Shown: positions 42,491 to 51,485 of the stretch, one piece after another | Layout: every line of letters begins with the position of its first letter | Numbering within the stretch: position 1 is the first letter of the stretch | Assembly (NCBI RefSeq): GCF_027533625.1 | Contig: NZ_JAQAGZ010000002.1 | Span: 124,001-188,000 of the forward strand | Origin: Paenibacillus gyeongsangnamensis | GTDB lineage: Bacteria > Bacillota > Bacilli > Paenibacillales > NBRC-103111 | DNA: 64,000 nucleotides | Reading direction: 5' to 3' | The notes under the pieces: model-generated | Database searches by the model: none | Told to the model about the DNA's origin: nothing | The model's input: only the letters and a program-made list of their open reading frames with translations | Program-made: the position numbers and the translations under genes

Positions 42491-43573
42491 TTACTCAATC
42501 TGATATTGCGCAATCCTCTCTTCGTCCCATGCGAAACCAAAGCCAGGGCGGTCGGGCGTTTTAACTACGCCTTCTTCACATTTCAAAGGCTCTTTAAATA
42601 AAGCTCCTGCCCAGCCCATCCATTCCAATTTGACGGGATATTTGATTATAGGAAAAAGGTGAACGGCGAACTCAGGAAACAAGTGTATTCCGGATAATAT
42701 ATGGTATTGCTCCATAAGCGAATTGATCCGTATCCATCCAGTGATGCCGCCTATACGCTGCAAATCCGGGGTATAAACAGAGGCTGCGTTCATCTGCAAA
42801 AAGTGTTGGAACGGACGTACCCCATATAGATTTTCTCCTGTAGCAATCCGAACCTGCATCTTATCGGATAATCGCGAATGTCCTTCCATATTCTCTGCTT
42901 CAATCGGCTCCTCGAGCCATCCGATTCCAGCTGCAAGCAAATGCTTTTCCATATTCATTGCCTGCTCCGCTATCCATCCTTGGTTAACATCAGCTAAAAT
43001 CTCAACGTTTTCCCCGACGGCTTTGCGGATTTCTGCAACCACCTGTATATCTTCCTTCATGTATTTGCGGCCCAAACGCATTTTCATAGAAGAAAAGCCC
43101 ATAATCGCAAATTCTTCCGCCTGCTTGGCAGCTTCCAACGCGGAAACTAACCAAAGCCCATCACTTTGATAAGAATCGAAAGCTCCGGGAGTCCCTCTCA
43201 GCAACCGACATACCGGTAAATTCACACTTTTCCCAAAAATGTCCCATAACGCAATATCAACCATAGATAGAGCAAACATAGGCAAACCTTGTAGTCCGAG
43301 AAGCTTCATCGTTTCCCAGTTTTTGCGCCATATCTTCTCAATATCCCGCGGGTCTTCTCCAATTACAATGCCTTCAAGGTAATTCAAACATGACTTGATT
43401 GCTTTAGCTCCATGAATATTGAAAGCTTGCGCATATGAAATCCCTGAAATGCCTTCACTAGTTAATACATCCAAAATAACGAACACAATTTGTGAATTAT
43501 GCCGTACACTTGAGATGACAGGATATTGTACAGGAACTGACACCACACGATGGTTTAATGCTGTTATTTTCAT
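42491..43573 (-). CDS. Enolase superfamily enzyme, mandelate racemase group
   Basis: 360 residues. All acid/base and Mg ligands of the group fall at the positions known for Pseudomonas mandelate racemase: K164 (MKMR), D195 (ADVNQG), E221 (LEEPIEAE), E247 (TGENLYG), D270 with H297 (the His-Asp pair), and E317. The second lysine of KxK is Arg166 here, so the S-face base is altered. It may be a racemase or an acid-sugar dehydratase. Last gene of an operon with amidase, MFS porter and a small protein. Start overlaps the small gene's stop (ATGA). Confidence 0.92.
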   Translation of the reverse strand: MKITALNHRVVSVPVQYPVISSVRHNSQIVFVILDVLTSEGISGISYAQAFNIHGAKAIKSCLNYLEGIVIGEDPRDIEKIWRKNWETMKLLGLQGLPMFALSMVDIALWDIFGKSVNLPVCRLLRGTPGAFDSYQSDGLWLVSALEAAKQAEEFAIMGFSSMKMRLGRKYMKEDIQVVAEIRKAVGENVEILADVNQGWIAEQAMNMEKHLLAAGIGWLEEPIEAENMEGHSRLSDKMQVRIATGENLYGVRPFQHFLQMNAASVYTPDLQRIGGITGWIRINSLMEQYHILSGIHLFPEFAVHLFPIIKYPVKLEWMGWAGALFKEPLKCEEGVVKTPDRPGFGFAWDEERIAQYQIE

Positions 43574-43755
43574 GACGAAATACCGATCGAGATATATTGG
43601 GTTCCTAGGAACGATTTTAACCCGTAATATTCGCCTTCCAGACCAAAGTCACTCTCTTTCCATTCACCGAACGTTGCTTGTACTATACCCGGCTTGGCAT
43701 GATAATCACAAACGGATTCTCTCCATTGTTCATCATAATACACTTTTCTGTCCAT
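43570..43755 (-). CDS. Small protein of unknown function in the racemase operon
   Basis: 61 residues, MDRKVYYDEQWRESVCDYHA then GIVQATFGEWKESDFGLEG. Acidic and aromatic-rich, with no membrane segment or signal. GGAG lies 9 nt before the chosen ATG; the frame from 43770 has no site. Its stop overlaps the racemase-like start by 4 nt, so the two are coupled and likely work together. I recognise no family; it may be an accessory subunit or a separated domain. Confidence 0.65.
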   Translation of the reverse strand: MDRKVYYDEQWRESVCDYHAKPGIVQATFGEWKESDFGLEGEYYGLKSFLGTQYISIGISS

Positions 43756-43788
43756 TGTTAAACGCTCCATTCTTTAATTATCAATTGA

Positions 43789-45159
43789 TTATGATTTACT
43801 TTCTGGTTGACTTATTTTAGGGTCCAGTTGCTCCAATACAAGGCCTTTTGTTTCCTTAGACCCAATTGCGAATATGATAATACCTATGACCCCCAGTACT
43901 AAGACCAATTCGCTCACAGCTAAGATTCCATTATTTATCAGAACCTCTGCCAACAATATAGGAATAAGTGCTCCCGCTACTCCCCTGCCAACGGCTTCAG
44001 TCCAAGCCGTACCGGTACCCCTCAATCTTGTTGGATATTGTTCAGCTGCAAAGAGTTTCGTAAAGGAAAAGGATGCTCCCATGAAGCTAAACGCAACTGA
44101 CGCGCCGATTAAGCCCCACGCATAACTTTTAGATAAAGCGAACACAATAATTCCGATCATGGATATTATTGAATATAAACTGATAGTCAGTTTTCTTCCT
44201 AATTTATCCAATAACCATGCTCCAAACAAATGAGTAGCAATAGGAGTCGCATTTACGACGGCAGAAGTTAATAACGCTCCGCCAAGCTCGTATCCTTGCA
44301 TCTGTAGCATTTGAGGCAGATAAAGAGAAAAAAGATACCAAGTAGACCAAAGGCAGGATGTTGTCACCCATAATATTAATGTTCGACGCAGAAATTGCCC
44401 TCTAAAAATTTCTTTAAATGGAGCACTTTTTGTACTTTCAACAAGCGGGATTCGGTGTGACACTTCAGGAAGTGGTTTACCCGAGTAACGTTGAATTTTT
44501 CCTTCGATCTGATTAAGCATGCGATCAGATTCAGCGTGACGACCTTTCATTTCAAGCCAACGCGGAGATTCCGGCATGTAGAAATATACGAAAATTAAAG
44601 CAATTAATGAAATTCCGCCGAAAATATACATAGGCCTCCATCCATAATCTGGAACTATTATTGATGCTGCCAGCAGATTTGCAAAATACCCGAAATTCAA
44701 CACTGCGTTGATGCTTCCAACTGCGTACCCACGATATTTTGCAGGAACAAATTCTACGACGAATTGATAAGGAATCGTAAAAACCATTCCCATGCCTAAA
44801 CCAGCCAAAAATCTGAACAGTATAACTATAGAAAATGATGGTGCAAACGCTGTAATCACCGTAGCCAATCCGAAAATTAACATTCCGAGCATAAGAGTCT
44901 TGCGCTTGCCAAAGTAATCAATAGCTACTCCAGACAATATTAAGCTGATAATAATGCCCAAAGTGGTAACGGAAGCAATTGTACCAATCTCAGCTCCTGA
45001 AAGTTTAAAGGCTGATTTAAGAGAAGGAATGGTTGCTCCCGTAAGTCCGTTATCAATTGCTTCGGTTAGCCAAATAATTAAAGCTATGGCAATGATTCCC
45101 CAATGCCACCTGGTAAACGGAAGTCTTTCCAACCTTTCGGCCGCATTATAGTTATTCAT
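43789..45159 (-). CDS. MFS transporter, aromatic acid/sugar porter type
   Basis: 456 residues, twelve membrane helices. DYFGKRKTLMLGMLIFG (motif A), RFLAGLGMGMVFTIPYQFV, PAKYRGYAVGSINAV and PESPRWLEMKGR are the sugar-porter / aromatic acid:proton symporter signatures, so it probably imports an organic acid or amide. AAGGAGG lies 6 nt before the ATG. It follows the amidase by 52 nt and precedes the racemase pair, so it probably imports the operon's substrate. Confidence 0.92.
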   Translation of the reverse strand: MNNYNAAERLERLPFTRWHWGIIAIALIIWLTEAIDNGLTGATIPSLKSAFKLSGAEIGTIASVTTLGIIISLILSGVAIDYFGKRKTLMLGMLIFGLATVITAFAPSFSIVILFRFLAGLGMGMVFTIPYQFVVEFVPAKYRGYAVGSINAVLNFGYFANLLAASIIVPDYGWRPMYIFGGISLIALIFVYFYMPESPRWLEMKGRHAESDRMLNQIEGKIQRYSGKPLPEVSHRIPLVESTKSAPFKEIFRGQFLRRTLILWVTTSCLWSTWYLFSLYLPQMLQMQGYELGGALLTSAVVNATPIATHLFGAWLLDKLGRKLTISLYSIISMIGIIVFALSKSYAWGLIGASVAFSFMGASFSFTKLFAAEQYPTRLRGTGTAWTEAVGRGVAGALIPILLAEVLINNGILAVSELVLVLGVIGIIIFAIGSKETKGLVLEQLDPKISQPESKS

Positions 45160-45211
45160 ATTTTCCTCCTTAAATTAGTCCTATAGTTTTATAAAATTAT
45201 TATCTCCAATA

Positions 45212-46729
45212 TCAAAATTCTAGATTCGGTGCCTTACTACTCCAAAGAGTTAGATCTTCATAAGCAGCAGCCACTCGCAAAAGACGAAGTTCACGGTAAG
45301 GAGGTGCAATTAACTGTATTCCAACCGGTAATCCTTCTTTATTAAAGCCGCAAGGAACTGAAATCGCCGGCCATCCAAGGAGGTTAGCGACAATCGTAAA
45401 GCGACTCAGGTCAGCCGATATCTTTGGGTGGGCATTTAATGATGGTGCAACTAAAGGTGTTGTAGGAGTTGCCAAAATATCTATATTGCTCCATAAATTA
45501 TGCATTTCAGTACAGTATTGAGCGCGAATACGATGGGCATTAATGTATTCAAACGCCTGGAATTTTAACCCTGCCTCCTTCCGAGCGCGTACATCCTCCC
45601 CGTAAAGCTCAGGTGAAGATTTCAGAAAGGGTAAATGCCAAGCCGAAGCTTCGGAAAACAAGATAGATCGGGCAATTGCAGCCAAATCATTTACAGATGG
45701 AATTTTAACCTCAGATATGATACAACCTGACAATCGCAAGGCCTCCAGAGCGCTCTCAAAAGCAGCTCGAACTTCAAGCTCTACTCCGTTTTCTATCCAA
45801 TTTTGTGGAATCCCTATTCGAAGTCCCTCCAAGTTTATTGGCGCTGCTAGTACATTTTCGAAGCCGACAGGACGGTCTGTTATTACGTCAAGTATTATAC
45901 CTGCGTCACGAACCGAGCGGCTTAAGATCCCTACATGATCCAAAGACCACGATAGCGGCAATACTCCCGATCGACTAACTAATCCATACGTAGGCTTAAG
46001 CCCAACTACACCACAGCAAGATGCGGGAATACGGACGGAGCCAGCTGTGTCAGTTCCTAAAGCAAAAGGCGCTATCCTTGCTGCCACTGCTGCTGCTGAC
46101 CCAGAAGACGAACCCCCTGAGAAATGATTTAGATTCCAGGGATTTCGGACGGGTCCGAAGTGTGGATTATCCCCGGTGGCTCCATCAGCGAACTCATGTG
46201 TGTTAAGCTTTCCTAGCAGTATCGCACCGGCATTCATTAAACGATTTGCCACCTCGGCATCTTGTTCTGGAATACGACCATTAAGCTGTAGGGAACCGGC
46301 TGTTGTTGTGACTCCTGCTACATCAATAATATCTTTCAGACCAAATGGAACGCCTTTTAATTGTCCTTCGGGCAAAGTGGATATTTCCGGTTCTAATGTC
46401 AAAATAAAAGCGTTAATGTAAGGGTTTACAATTGAAATTTTGTTATGATATGCAGTCAATATATCAACTGGATTCACTTTTCCTGCTCTCACAGCTAGCA
46501 GCAGCTCTAATACAGTCCAATTTGTTAATTCCTTGTCTTTTGAAATCATTTTCTCGGATGAGGTTATTTTCTGTACTATATCCCATTCTGTGTAAGGCGC
46601 CTCCCCTCCGGCAGCTACAATTGGGTTAAAAGTAAAGGCCGGTTCAAAATCCGACAATTGATTTAAATCTATCGTTTCAAATAACTGTCGTACCGGGCGG
46701 CAAAAAGCATTAAAGATTTCATCCTCCAA
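45212..46729 (-). CDS. Amidase signature family hydrolase
   Basis: About 505 residues. Ser-cisSer-Lys triad: Lys in PFGLKDIIDV, cisSer in SGGSSSGSAAAV, nucleophile Ser in GTDTAGSVRIPA. An N-terminal extension of about 70 residues precedes the domain. The start is uncertain: TTG at 46729 lies 8 nt after AGGAGG, while the ATG codons at 46762 and 46756 have no site. Members hydrolyse aryl or aliphatic amides; mandelamide hydrolase of Pseudomonas has this fold and size and works with mandelate racemase, which resembles the gene set here. First gene of the operon; divergent GntR regulator. Confidence 0.92.
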   Translation of the reverse strand: MEDEIFNAFCRPVRQLFETIDLNQLSDFEPAFTFNPIVAAGGEAPYTEWDIVQKITSSEKMISKDKELTNWTVLELLLAVRAGKVNPVDILTAYHNKISIVNPYINAFILTLEPEISTLPEGQLKGVPFGLKDIIDVAGVTTTAGSLQLNGRIPEQDAEVANRLMNAGAILLGKLNTHEFADGATGDNPHFGPVRNPWNLNHFSGGSSSGSAAAVAARIAPFALGTDTAGSVRIPASCCGVVGLKPTYGLVSRSGVLPLSWSLDHVGILSRSVRDAGIILDVITDRPVGFENVLAAPINLEGLRIGIPQNWIENGVELEVRAAFESALEALRLSGCIISEVKIPSVNDLAAIARSILFSEASAWHLPFLKSSPELYGEDVRARKEAGLKFQAFEYINAHRIRAQYCTEMHNLWSNIDILATPTTPLVAPSLNAHPKISADLSRFTIVANLLGWPAISVPCGFNKEGLPVGIQLIAPPYRELRLLRVAAAYEDLTLWSSKAPNLEF

Positions 46730-46866
46730 GTAGAATTCCTCCTCTTTAAATCGCATCAACAAATAATAGATCTTGATTTCTCAGTCAATTTGATCGAATC
46801 CGGCATTAATTTTATTTTTCAATGACCATATCTATAATATATAATATATAATATATTCTGCATAAT

Positions 46867-46888
46867 ATTAAATCAATATAGATTTAAT
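46867..46888. promoter_or_regulatory. Likely GntR operator between amidase operon and regulator
   Basis: ATTAAATC-AATATA-GATTTAAT is a perfect 8-bp inverted repeat with a 6-bp spacer in the very AT-rich 213-bp divergent region. A second, imperfect dyad (ATGAATTGTATATATCAT, 46902-46919) lies between it and the regulator start. FCD-type GntR proteins bind short dyads like these. Confidence 0.5.
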
Positions 46889-46942
46889 AGTTTTTTTCTG
46901 GTATGAATTGTATATATCATCTATTTTTTTAAGGAGGCCTCC

Positions 46943-47593
46943 ATGAAAATCAATGAAATAAGAACACTTACGGATTCCATTTATGAATCGTTACGCCAAG
47001 CTATTTTATCTGGGGATTTCCGGTCAGGGGATCGCTTAAAAGAGTTAGAATTATCGAAAAATTTTAACGTAAGTTCTACACCGATACGAGAAGCTCTGGC
47101 GCGACTTTCTCAAGATGGATTAGTAAGCATTGACCGTTATCGTGGTGCTACGATAACTACGTATACGTCTAAAGATTTTGAGGATCTATATCAAATACGT
47201 GAATTTTTGGAGATACCAGCCATACGAATCGCTGCTAGCAAAATTGAAATAAGTGATATAAAAAAATTACAACAAATTCTTGAGGATGGGGATCAGGCAT
47301 TAGAGCAGGGAGATTTTATTCGTTTAAACAACTTAGACTTGGATTTCCACGAAACTTTGGTTATGTGTTCCCGTAATCAGCACTTATCAAAGACAACCCG
47401 AAGTATTCACGAAAAAATTCAAACGATTCGGCGAATCGTTGTTCCATTATCCAATATTAATTCAAAGTCACAAATTGCACACTACAAGATTTTTGACGCA
47501 GTTAGGAATCATGATGCTGATCGTGCTGAATCAGAGCTTCGGTGCCATATCCAAAATACTGCTGAAGAAGTATTACATTTAATCAAGAACTAA
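46943..47593 (+). CDS. GntR family regulator, FadR/FCD subgroup
   Basis: 216 residues. Winged helix at about 8-75 (LRQAILSGDFRSGDRLKELE, then SSTPIREALARLSQDGLV), followed by an all-helical FCD effector domain with D and H metal ligands (LDLDFHETLV, HYKIFDAV and a late RCHIQNT). AAGGAGG lies 6 nt before the ATG. Divergent from the amidase operon, and probably a repressor relieved by a carboxylate made from the imported amide. Confidence 0.93.
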   Translation: MKINEIRTLTDSIYESLRQAILSGDFRSGDRLKELELSKNFNVSSTPIREALARLSQDGLVSIDRYRGATITTYTSKDFEDLYQIREFLEIPAIRIAASKIEISDIKKLQQILEDGDQALEQGDFIRLNNLDLDFHETLVMCSRNQHLSKTTRSIHEKIQTIRRIVVPLSNINSKSQIAHYKIFDAVRNHDADRAESELRCHIQNTAEEVLHLIKN

Positions 47594-47699
47594 TTCAAAC
47601 ATAATGTCGGAAAGTCCAACTTTCCTCCATAGCGGCAAGCATTTGCTTTAATAAACTCGCGGCAAACAGATGCTTTAACACACGATCATTAATCAAACA

Positions 47700-47721
47700 A
47701 AGCCCCTTATCTCCGGGGCTT
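47700..47721. terminator. Hairpin after the GntR gene
   Basis: AAGCCCC-ttatctcc-GGGGCTT. There is no good T run on the plus strand (CACTGTATA), and TTGTTTGATT on the minus. Probably a weak terminator between the GntR gene and the DMT transporter gene. Confidence 0.45.
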
Positions 47722-47801
47722 CACTGTATATATTCTGATTATTAACAAGGGAGTTTATACAATTGAATAAAAATTTATTAAAGGAGAAATAGAGATATAT
47801 T

Positions 47802-48713
47802 ATGAAAAGATTGTCACGCCTTCAATCATTAGGCCTCATTGCCTTCCTCGTTTTCGTATGGGGAGCTTCCTGGCCGATTTATAAAATAGCGCTAGACTAT
47901 ACTCCTCCTCTTCTTTTCTCCGGAATGCGAACACTGTTTGGCGGTTTGCTGCTCACCGTCTTGTTATTCCCAAGAAGGCATCTTATTCGCTGGAAACAAA
48001 ATTATCAGGTGTATCTCATTTCCGCCGCGCTCAATGTCGTATTGTTCTTTGGGCTGCAGACGGTCGGTTTATTACACATGCCTTCCGGATTGTTCTCTGT
48101 TCTGGTTTATCTTCAGCCGGTGCTTGTAGGTATTTTCGCCTGGATGTGGCTTGGGGAGCCGATGACCACTTCCAAGCTCATAGGACTGATTATCGGTTTC
48201 ATGGGTGTTGTCACAGTCAGTGCCGGAGGTTTCTCCGGGCATATTGCCGTAGTGGGAATCATAATTGCACTGGGTTCCGGAATAAGCTGGGCGCTCGGTA
48301 TCGTTTATATTAAAAAAGAAGGACATCGTGTCGATTCCCTCTGGCTCGTTGCTTTACAATTCTTACTTGGGGGAATCGTGCTCACAGCGGCAGGCTCCAT
48401 GACGGAGGAATGGACAAGCATTGTATGGAACGCTTCCTATTTATTTGGTCTCGTATTTGGCATTTTGATCGGGATTATAGCCTCATGGGCCGTTTATTTC
48501 AAGCTCGTAAAATCCGGAGGTGCAAGTCAAGTCGCTTCCTATACATTTCTTGTACCGCTCATAGCTGTCTTCAGCGGAACATTGTTTTTGAAGGAGCCTT
48601 TTACCATCAATCTAGTCATCGGGCTTATCTTAATCGGTTTAAGTATTTATCTGGTCAATCACAAATCTGCAGCATTAAAGCAGGTTCAGAAAGTGACTCG
48701 TTCACAGCATTGA
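47802..48713 (+). CDS. EamA/DMT family transporter
   Basis: 303 residues, ten membrane helices in two EamA halves (FVWGASWPIYKIALDYTPPL in the first, WALGIVYIKKEGHRVDSLW in the second, ending SLIVNH-like LIGLSIYLVNHK). Drug/metabolite exporters of this kind release amino acids or related metabolites; the substrate is unknown. AAAGGAG lies about 15 nt before the ATG. Independent gene. Confidence 0.92.
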   Translation: MKRLSRLQSLGLIAFLVFVWGASWPIYKIALDYTPPLLFSGMRTLFGGLLLTVLLFPRRHLIRWKQNYQVYLISAALNVVLFFGLQTVGLLHMPSGLFSVLVYLQPVLVGIFAWMWLGEPMTTSKLIGLIIGFMGVVTVSAGGFSGHIAVVGIIIALGSGISWALGIVYIKKEGHRVDSLWLVALQFLLGGIVLTAAGSMTEEWTSIVWNASYLFGLVFGILIGIIASWAVYFKLVKSGGASQVASYTFLVPLIAVFSGTLFLKEPFTINLVIGLILIGLSIYLVNHKSAALKQVQKVTRSQH

Positions 48714-48861
48714 TCATACCCCAAACAAAAACTTTATTATCACAGTTTACAATTATTTTTGTCCATCAAACTTGCATGCGACTGGTCCAAAAGGGGCCGT
48801 ATTTTGCCGCGCCACAATGGCCGGTCGCCATCCATGTGAAGGAAAGAAGGAATACTGGCTT

Positions 48862-50064
48862 ATGAAGGACAATCAACCTACATTGGGAAGAGGAAGGCTG
48901 CTGTGGGCGCTCGGCTTGGGGGGCTTTTTGGTGAACGCCGACAACCGGGCGATCGCCCCCATGCTGCCGGCGATCGCCGGCGTGTTTCATACGACGGCGT
49001 CCACGGCGGCGCTGCTTGTCACCGCGTACTCGATTCCCTACGGGCTCTTTCAATTGGTATATGGTCCAATCGCCGACCGGGCGGGCAAGGTGCGGACCAT
49101 CCTATTTTCTTTGGCGTTGTTTTCTTTGGGCACCTTGGCTTGCGGAATTGTCCATGCTTTTTCCTGGTTGCTTGTTTTGCGAATCATTACCGGGATGTTC
49201 GCCGCAGGCATTATCCCGACGACCCTGGCGAAAATCGGCGATTTATATTCGCTGAATGAACGTCCCCGGGCGATCGCCTTCTTTATGTCGCTATCCACAT
49301 CCGGGCAGGCGATGGGCATCGTAATCGGCGGGTTAGTCGCCCAGTTTGCGAGCTACCGGTTTTTGTTCCTGCTGCTCGGTGTGGCGGCGATCCCGACCTT
49401 GTGGACGCTTCGCCGCCAACGCGACGAGGAGCCGGCGGCCGGCCGGGAGACGCTGCCCCTTCTCAAGCGATATCTGACGCTGGTGCAGTTGAAGCGGGCG
49501 TGGCTTATATACGGCCTAGTCTTCTGTGAAGGTTTTGTCTTTTATGCCGGTTTTACGTTTCTTGGAGTATACGGCGTTGAAGAGCTGCATTTGTCTTATC
49601 TTGTCATCGGTCTGCTTACGGCGACCTATAGCCTGGGAGCGTTTGTTGGCAGCAGGACGATTACCCGCATTATCGGGCGGCTTGGGGCTTCACGGATGCC
49701 GTTGTTCGGCGCGTTTCTCATGACGCTCGGGTTTGCCGCCGTATGGGCCTGGACCAACGTCGCCGCGCTGACCACCGGGTTTATCGTGCTCGGACTCGGC
49801 TTCAGCTACTGCCACTCGACCCTACAGACCTATGCGACGGATTTACTGCCGAAAGCACGCGCCACCGCGGTTTCCATCTTCGCGTTCTCCCTTTTTCTTG
49901 GGAGCGGAATCGGTCCGGTCGCCGCGGGAAGCCTTTACGACCGATTCGGCTTTTCCGGGTTGCTGGGCACGGTGACGGTTGGGATGGCTTTGTTTGGCTG
50001 CTGCTGCGCCGCGTTACTCCGCGTACAAGCCGCAGCCCGCCACCGGACGGATCTGTCGAAGTAA
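48862..50064 (+). CDS. MFS transporter, GC-rich
   Basis: 400 residues, twelve membrane helices; ADRAGKVRTILFSLALFSLG is motif A, and AYSIPYGLFQLVYGPIADR precedes it. It is of the small-solute / drug efflux type. I chose the ATG at 48862 because the first helix follows it and GAAGGAA lies upstream; the longer frame from 48772 adds 30 unlikely residues. The gene is visibly richer in G and C (many GCG, CGG and GCC codons) than its neighbours, which suggests recent acquisition. Confidence 0.88.
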   Translation: MKDNQPTLGRGRLLWALGLGGFLVNADNRAIAPMLPAIAGVFHTTASTAALLVTAYSIPYGLFQLVYGPIADRAGKVRTILFSLALFSLGTLACGIVHAFSWLLVLRIITGMFAAGIIPTTLAKIGDLYSLNERPRAIAFFMSLSTSGQAMGIVIGGLVAQFASYRFLFLLLGVAAIPTLWTLRRQRDEEPAAGRETLPLLKRYLTLVQLKRAWLIYGLVFCEGFVFYAGFTFLGVYGVEELHLSYLVIGLLTATYSLGAFVGSRTITRIIGRLGASRMPLFGAFLMTLGFAAVWAWTNVAALTTGFIVLGLGFSYCHSTLQTYATDLLPKARATAVSIFAFSLFLGSGIGPVAAGSLYDRFGFSGLLGTVTVGMALFGCCCAALLRVQAAARHRTDLSK

Positions 50065-50150
50065 AGGAGCAGGCCGTATTGGGCATCATGGGAATCATCA
50101 TATGGTTACTAAGTTACGTTAAGGTAAGAAGCTGAAACTTTTATCAGTTA

Positions 50151-50179
50151 TTTTCATTCTCGCACGGTGTAGCTATAAT
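50151..50179 (+). promoter_or_regulatory. SigmaA-type promoter of the alcohol dehydrogenase gene
   Basis: TTTTCA (50151-50156), a 17-bp spacer and a perfect TATAAT (50174-50179), with the dehydrogenase ATG at 50215. The predicted leader is about 30 nt and contains the ribosome site. Confidence 0.7.
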
Positions 50180-50214
50180 AGTTGGGTGAGAATTTATAAG
50201 ATGGAGGATATACA

Positions 50215-51384
50215 ATGAATTCATTTGAATTTCAAAATCCGACCCGGATTTTGTTCGGCGCAGGGATGGCAGATCAGTTGGGAGAGCAGGTTAAGAGCGG
50301 CGGCTGGAAGACTGTACTGCTCGTGTACGGTGGAGGCAGCATAAAAAAGATGGGTTTGTACGATCGGGTGATCAGTCAACTGCAGCAGGTAGGGGCGAAA
50401 ATAGTAGAGCTTCCGGGTGTGGAGCCTAATCCTCGAGTTACCACGGTGCGTAAAGGCATCGATTTGTGCCGGGAAGAGGGCGTGGATCTCATCTTGGCCG
50501 TCGGTGGAGGCAGTGTGCTCGACGCCGCTAAAGCGGTAGCTGTCGGCGTACCTTATGAAGGGGATGTATGGGACTTCCTCATCCGCAAGGCGCAAATTCA
50601 AGGCGCACTGCCGCTCGGCACGGTGCTGACGCTATCGGCGACCGGTTCGGAGATGAACGGGAACTCTGTTATTACCAACTGGGAGGAAAATTTGAAAAAA
50701 GCGTTCGGAAGCATTCATGCTTTTCCGAAGTTTTCGATCCTGGATCCAACGCTCACTTATTCAGTTCCGGCGGATCAAACCGTTAACGGGATTGTCGATA
50801 TGATGTCGCATGTCTTTGAACAATATTTCAGTTCCACTCCGGATACACCGCTTCAGGAACGGTTGTGCGAATCAATCCTGCAAACGGTGATCGAAAATGG
50901 TGAAATCGCATTAATGGAGCCGACGAATTATGCGGCCCGTGCCAATATCATGCTTTGCGGGACGTATGCATTAAACGGCGGCATGATTAGTGTCGGTATG
51001 CAAAACGATTGGGCGACTCACATGATTGAACACGAGGTCAGCGCAATCTACGATATCGCTCATGCAGCAGGATTGGCCATTTTGTTCCCGAACTGGATGA
51101 AATATGTTTACCGTGAACGCATCGACCGTTTTGTCCAGTTTGCCGTACGTGTGTGGCAGGTGGATCCTAATGGAAAATCCGATGAGGAAATTGCACTGGC
51201 AGGCATCGAGGCCACAAGGGCTTATTTCAGCCGCATTGGAGCACCGACCCGTTTGGCGGATATGGGTATCGGCGAAGAACAGCTGAATCGGATGGCTACG
51301 GAAACGGTACGTTTCGGCACCGTCGGGTCTTTCAAGCCGTTGAACGAGCAGGATGTAAAAGCGATATTGCAAATGAGTCTGTAA
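50215..51384 (+). CDS. Iron-containing alcohol dehydrogenase (butanol dehydrogenase type)
   Basis: 389 residues. NAD(P) site: [17 protein letters not shown] near 100; [20 protein letters not shown] and then SHVFEQYF supply Asp/His ligands, with the later metal ligands in [20 protein letters not shown] (His-x3-Asp-x2-His). This is the YqhD/BdhA branch, which reduces aldehydes with NADPH. GGAGG lies 6 nt before the ATG. The MFS gene at 51486 follows in the same direction, 100 bp away. Confidence 0.94.
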   Translation: MNSFEFQNPTRILFGAGMADQLGEQVKSGGWKTVLLVYGGGSIKKMGLYDRVISQLQQVGAKIVELPGVEPNPRVTTVRKGIDLCREEGVDLILAVGGGSVLDAAKAVAVGVPYEGDVWDFLIRKAQIQGALPLGTVLTLSATGSEMNGNSVITNWEENLKKAFGSIHAFPKFSILDPTLTYSVPADQTVNGIVDMMSHVFEQYFSSTPDTPLQERLCESILQTVIENGEIALMEPTNYAARANIMLCGTYALNGGMISVGMQNDWATHMIEHEVSAIYDIAHAAGLAILFPNWMKYVYRERIDRFVQFAVRVWQVDPNGKSDEEIALAGIEATRAYFSRIGAPTRLADMGIGEEQLNRMATETVRFGTVGSFKPLNEQDVKAILQMSL

Positions 51385-51485
51385 ACAATACTATTTTAAT
51401 AGCTTTCTTCTTTTATAAGGGGCTATCGGGATAACAGCCGGTGTTGGGTCAAATATTTTTTGATACCACCAAAGGAGATCCAGTC

